Assembly: GCA_030490835.1 (NCBI GenBank)
Contig: CM059972.1
Location: 44,061,452-44,125,451, forward strand
DNA: 64,000 bases
Origin: Annona cherimola
Lineage: Eukaryota; Streptophyta; Magnoliopsida; Magnoliales; Annonaceae
Direction of reading: 5' to 3'
The first letter of the stretch is position 1. Each line of letters starts with the position of its first letter. The position numbers and the translations under genes were made by a program. The notes under the pieces were generated by a model. It saw only the letters and a program-made list of their open reading frames with translations, ran no database searches and was not told the origin of the DNA. Below are positions 60,616 to 64,000 of the stretch, piece after piece.

Positions 60616-61264
60616 GGGAGTCCTAGTCCTTTCTTTTGTTTTTCTTCTCTTTTATTTTTGCTTTTCTTTGCATTTTCATTGTTATTTCATTTTAGGATCA
60701 TGCATTAAGGACAATGCATCTCTCAAGTTTGGGGGGTGTATAATTCTCAACCATAGGTTAATTTTTCATTTTAATTTTTCATGTTTTATTTTATGTTGCA
60801 TGTATGTCAATTCCAGCTAATGAAAGTTGTCTTGGTTTCAATCCATCTTATTGTGAAAGTGTGCAAGGTTGTGATTAATTCTAACTTGAAATTGAATTCA
60901 TGAAAGAATGGGCTATTCAGATTAAAAACAAAGTATAAAAACGGGTTGAAAGTAATATGTGAAAGAATTAAAAGGAATTTTATAATACACTATTCTAATT
61001 CGATCACAGTCATATCTTTCAGATTGAGATGATGAAAACTGAACTAAATATGTGCTGACCAAGTACTTTAACGGGTTCAGAAATGGTATTATTTCATAGG
61101 AATTACTCGAACATGTTTAGTACCCCTAACAAGGCATTAGAAAACAGTTTTAAAAAGGGGGTGGTTGACCTAAGCTGAGTAACCGGGACTTGGCATCGAC
61201 AAATGACAAGGTTCACGTAAAAAAGTAAAGGAAAATCACAGCAACAACGCTTTGAAAATGAAAA

Positions 61265-61346
61265 TTCTCCATAGATACCCTGAAATATGGTGAGGGGAGG
61301 AAAAAAATAGATCTCCAGATATCCTGAAATATGGTGAGGAGAATTT
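61265..61346 (+). repeat. Twin hairpin repeats (copy A)
   Basis: Two copies of AGATAYCCTGAAATATGGTG about 50 bases apart, each bracketed by CTCC and GGAG. Arms CTCC/GGAG with ACC/GGT in the first, and TCTCC/GGAGA in the second, enclose the loop CTGAAATAT. Homologous twin repeats lie at 11056-11142 (+), 12925-13010 (-) and 53575-53690 (-). Confidence 0.6.
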
Positions 61347-61722
61347 TTGCAATAAGTTTAGGGGGAAAAAGAATGTGTAGTTGTTAAAGATTGAATTCAG
61401 TGATTTGATACCATTTGCTGTAACCAGTATATTCAGTTTAATCCTTCGTTTGATTGTGTTCATTAATTTTCTAACCAGTTTTCTGATCGAATGAAAGATT
61501 AACGTGTTGAAATATGACTTTGCATTATTGAATCCTAGCATACACATGTAACTTAGTTTGAAAAGAAAAATGCATACCTTGTTTGTATAATGAAGGATTT
61601 TTCAAGTTGAATTAGTCTTGACTTTGTGAAATGGATAAGTGGATTAATCAAAGCATAACAGGAAGCAACTAGAGTTGACAGAGTCTGCATTGATTCATTC
61701 ATTTATTCATACTGTTTGCATG

Positions 61723-61744
61723 TGTTGCTCGAGGACTAGCAACA
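61723..61744 (+). other. Perfect hairpin before the 3' LTR
   Basis: Arms TGTTGCT and AGCAACA (7 bp) enclose CGAGGACT. It ends 15 bases before the LTR start. Similar but decayed text precedes the LTRs at 11589 and (reverse) 53132. Confidence 0.6.
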
Positions 61745-61759
61745 TTTAAGTTTTGGGTG

Positions 61760-63293
61760 TGATAACTCGTAATTTTACGAGTTATCATGGCCCATTTCAG
61801 ACTTCATTTGTGCGTTAGTTCGAGAGATTAGGCTTAGTTTGCATCCATTTAGCTTAATTTTCACTCGCTTTGCATTTTAGGAGTATTATTTAGTTTTTAG
61901 GCATTTTTATAATTATTTAGGCATTTTTAGTTCATTTACTTAGTTTTCCATCTTTTGCAAGAAGGACGGGATGTGTGAAGGCAGAGTGGGCGAGTTGAAT
62001 GCAAGCCGAGGCAACCAAAGGCAAAGGGATGGCGCCTAGGCGCCACCCTACGTGCCTTGACCATTTTTAGCACACACAGCTGACAACATGGCTTCCAGAG
62101 AGTTGGCGCCCAGGCGCCAGGCATGATAAACCATAAGATGTAAAGGAGAAGCTCCAAGCCAGGAATGTCCAGGGAGTTGGCGCCTAGGCGCCCCCAGTGC
62201 ATGAATTTATAGGATTTTGCAGAATGTGTCCAAGTTGCTCAGCACACAGGGACGCATCCGTAAACGAATATTCCAGTGCGTAAGCTGCGCAAAAGGAACT
62301 CTATAAGTAATTTCTAGTGGTTCAGCTCGAGGAGAGAGAAGGGAGAGAGCGGGAGTACGAACTAAAGTGCAAGAGAAAGCGGAAATCAAGATTAAAGCTC
62401 GGATTGAAGAAAGGATTCAAGTCTCGTTGGTGGAAACCGTCGGAAAATAGTTTTTCTTATTCTTTCCAATTTTCTTTCTCTGCCTTTATGGATGCTTTTT
62501 ATATAGATGTATTGGATGTTAAGATCATTTCTTTGAACTAAATCTCCATTAGATGGATAGTTAGCATGGTTTGAATTCTAAACTATATTGTTTCTTGGTT
62601 CTTAGAATATTCAGGAATGAATAGGTGATATTATGCATGATTGTGTATGATTTACCTTTGCATGTGTGCATTGAATGCTTTTTACAAGATTAGCAACCTT
62701 GTAAGATGATTTAATTGCTTGGTTTATCCTTGGAATAGGAAAATCTCTGCCAGATCCATGTGCAAGGCATAGGTTTCGACCTTTGTGTAAGGAGAGTTGT
62801 TTAACGGATAGGAATATACCTTTAAACCCTGTGTAGTCATTATACAAGTTATGAACTTACCAATTTTACTTTATTTAATGGCATGGGAACATAGCAATTA
62901 AATATGGTGTAAGTAGCTTTATATAATGTTGGAAGACATATATAAAGATATATGAACTTGGGCTAGTAAATCCATATGCAATTCAATTAGAAAAGAACCA
63001 AAGCAATATAGTTTAGATTCAAGGATTCTAAGTTATCCATCTGCCATCCCTAATCAAAAAACTCATTCAAAGTATCCAGTAGTCTCGAACTTTCACTCTA
63101 ATTTCTCATTGCAATCGTTAGCTTAGTTAAATCACAAAACCAGAATTTTTCATCCATAGATCGCAGTTTAACTAATTAATAATTCGGTTAACAATTCCTC
63201 GTGGGAATGATACTCTACTCACTCTTTATTACTTGACACGGCATGTATACTTGCGTAAATAGCGAGCATTTTAATTGACATATACGCAGCTCG
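61760..63293 (+). repeat. Athila-like 3' LTR
   Basis: It starts with the terminal palindrome at 61760-61787 (13-bp arms TGATAACTCGTAA and TTACGAGTTATCA with two T between). GGCGCC palindromes lie at 62031-62044, 62105-62118 (one change) and 62179-62192. A TATA-like CTCTATAAGTAA is at 62299-62310. From 62327 it matches the 5' LTR. The end reads CGCAGCTCGT and then joins chromovirus LTR text, so the last CA is lost or changed. Confidence 0.88.
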
Positions 63294-64000
63294 TAATGAT
63301 GTGAAAGGTAAGCACATAATGATGTGCTTAACCTTATGAATGGATTAGATTATGAAAATAATGATGAGATTAGGGTGATAATTATTTATTTTCATCCAAA
63401 TCCAAAAGACAAATTCAAATGGCCATAACTTATGCTAGAAAGGTAATTTTGGGAAGGAATTTGACCTGAACGGTTAAAACGATGGTGAATCTTATGAATG
63501 AGTTTGATTAAGCTAATTATCATAGGAAATTGCTTAATCACAAAAGGACAGAAGCGGTTGACTTTTGTTCTTGAAAAGTGACATGCCATTAAAGAACTGA
63601 AAGTGACAAGTGACACGTGTCAATATGCGATTCGTTGAGCAAGATTTAAGGTCAACTAATTAAATGCGAAGTTGACTTTTAAAAAAGTATATGGGACACG
63701 TGTCATCGTAGGATTCATTTGGAATCAATGCAATTAATGCTAAAGTCGATAAATTTAATTCAAGTGGACACATTTCATCGTAGGGTTCATTTGGAATCCA
63801 TTCAATTAATGGAAAATCAACCTCTTAAATGAGGCAATTAGGGATAAGATGAAGTGGCATGAGGAGGAAACTTAAGGAGCAAGCAAAGAGATTTCGTAAG
63901 GAGCAAGCAAAGAGATTTTGTAAGGAGCAAGCAAGAAGGAAACTTAAGAAGCAAGCAAGAGCAGGCAACATGCTTATAAAAGGGGCAAAATGGGGTAGCC
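63294..64000 (+). repeat. Chromovirus LTR fragment, start-side half
   Basis: It matches 19340 onward and 2020 onward ('gaaaggtaagcac', 'gtgatgtgct', 'aaattgcttaatcaca'). Within it are G-box palindromes GACACGTGTC (63612-63621 and 63695-63704), a 73-base tandem pair (63703-63740 and 63775-63812), three units of a 24-base repeat 'taaggagcaagcaaagag' from 63873, and a TATA box TATAAAAG at 63975-63982. It runs off the window. Confidence 0.7.

Larger units (their letters stand above)
60616..61759 (+). other. 3' tail of the Athila-like element
   Basis: This is non-coding. It holds CTCAAGTTTGGGGGGTG (60722-60738), a purine-rich tract seen after the ORF in related elements; the block AACCGGGACTTGGCAT near 61181; the twin hairpins; and a perfect hairpin just before the LTR. 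The purine/T tract AAGTTTTGGGTG ends at the LTR start. Confidence 0.65.
54796..63293 (+). mobile_element. Athila-like element with gag-protease and accessory ORF but no RT or integrase
   Basis: LTR (truncated), primer site, gag, protease, spacer, accessory ORF, 3' tail with twin hairpins, polypurine-like AAGTTTTGGGTG, and 3' LTR are present in order. Nothing resembling RT, RNase H or integrase lies between the protease (ends 58561) and the accessory ORF (starts 59503), so it depended on another element for copying and insertion. It recalls the gag-only plant elements called TR-GAG, but with protease and an extra ORF. Confidence 0.82.

Overview
The window is AT-rich plant nuclear DNA made almost wholly of LTR retrotransposons, nested and broken. 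I found no host gene, tRNA, rRNA or CRISPR array. Three lineages typical of land plants are present: (a) an Athila-like Ty3/gypsy family (LTR about 1.4-1.7 kb, tRNA-Asp-type primer site, Athila gag motifs and protease); (b) a Tekay/Del-like chromovirus (LTRs of 3.4-5.0 kb starting TGTGATACCC, integrase followed by a chromodomain); (c) a SIRE/Maximus-like Ty1/copia family (LTR about 1.5-1.66 kb, TGTTGG...CCAACA). This suits an angiosperm with a large repeat-rich genome. The species cannot be named from the sequence.

Layout. 1-1.5 kb: Athila-like LTR pieces head to head. 1.72-5.13 kb: solo chromovirus LTR with target duplication CATCA. 5.13-8.2 kb: mostly unclassified, with a pyrimidine tract. 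8.2-16.2 kb: Athila-like LTRs and a much deleted element, with a solo LTR (14453-16110) inside another LTR. 16.9-24.0 kb: a pol-less chromovirus (gag relic, polypurine tract, 5.0 kb LTR). 24.6-27.4 kb: Athila-like LTR (-) holding a solo copia LTR (25013-26674, duplication CATAT). 27.4-43.9 kb: a chromovirus on the - strand whose integrase is split by a complete 10.75 kb copia element (31942-42693, duplication TATTC). 43.9-51.9 kb: a second chromovirus (-) and a further LTR piece. 51.9-54.4 kb: Athila-like 3' LTR and tail (-). 54.4-63.3 kb: an Athila-like element with gag-protease and an accessory ORF but no reverse transcriptase or integrase, whose 5' LTR is a copia/Athila hybrid. 63.3-64 kb: start-side part of another chromovirus LTR.

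How the parts work together. All reading frames carry stops or frameshifts, so no copy here is autonomous. The most interesting point is a parallel between two unrelated elements. The copia element and the Athila-like element each carry an extra ORF downstream of their gag/pol genes, and these ORFs look distantly related. In each element the spacer just upstream of that ORF repeats the palindromic motif that fills the front half of the same element's LTR (AAGTCGACTT in copia, GGCGCCTAGGCGCC in the Athila-like element). In the Athila-like element the spacer also has a TATA box and a telo-box. This suggests an LTR-derived internal promoter for the accessory ORF. That is a hypothesis; the sequence similarity itself is direct.
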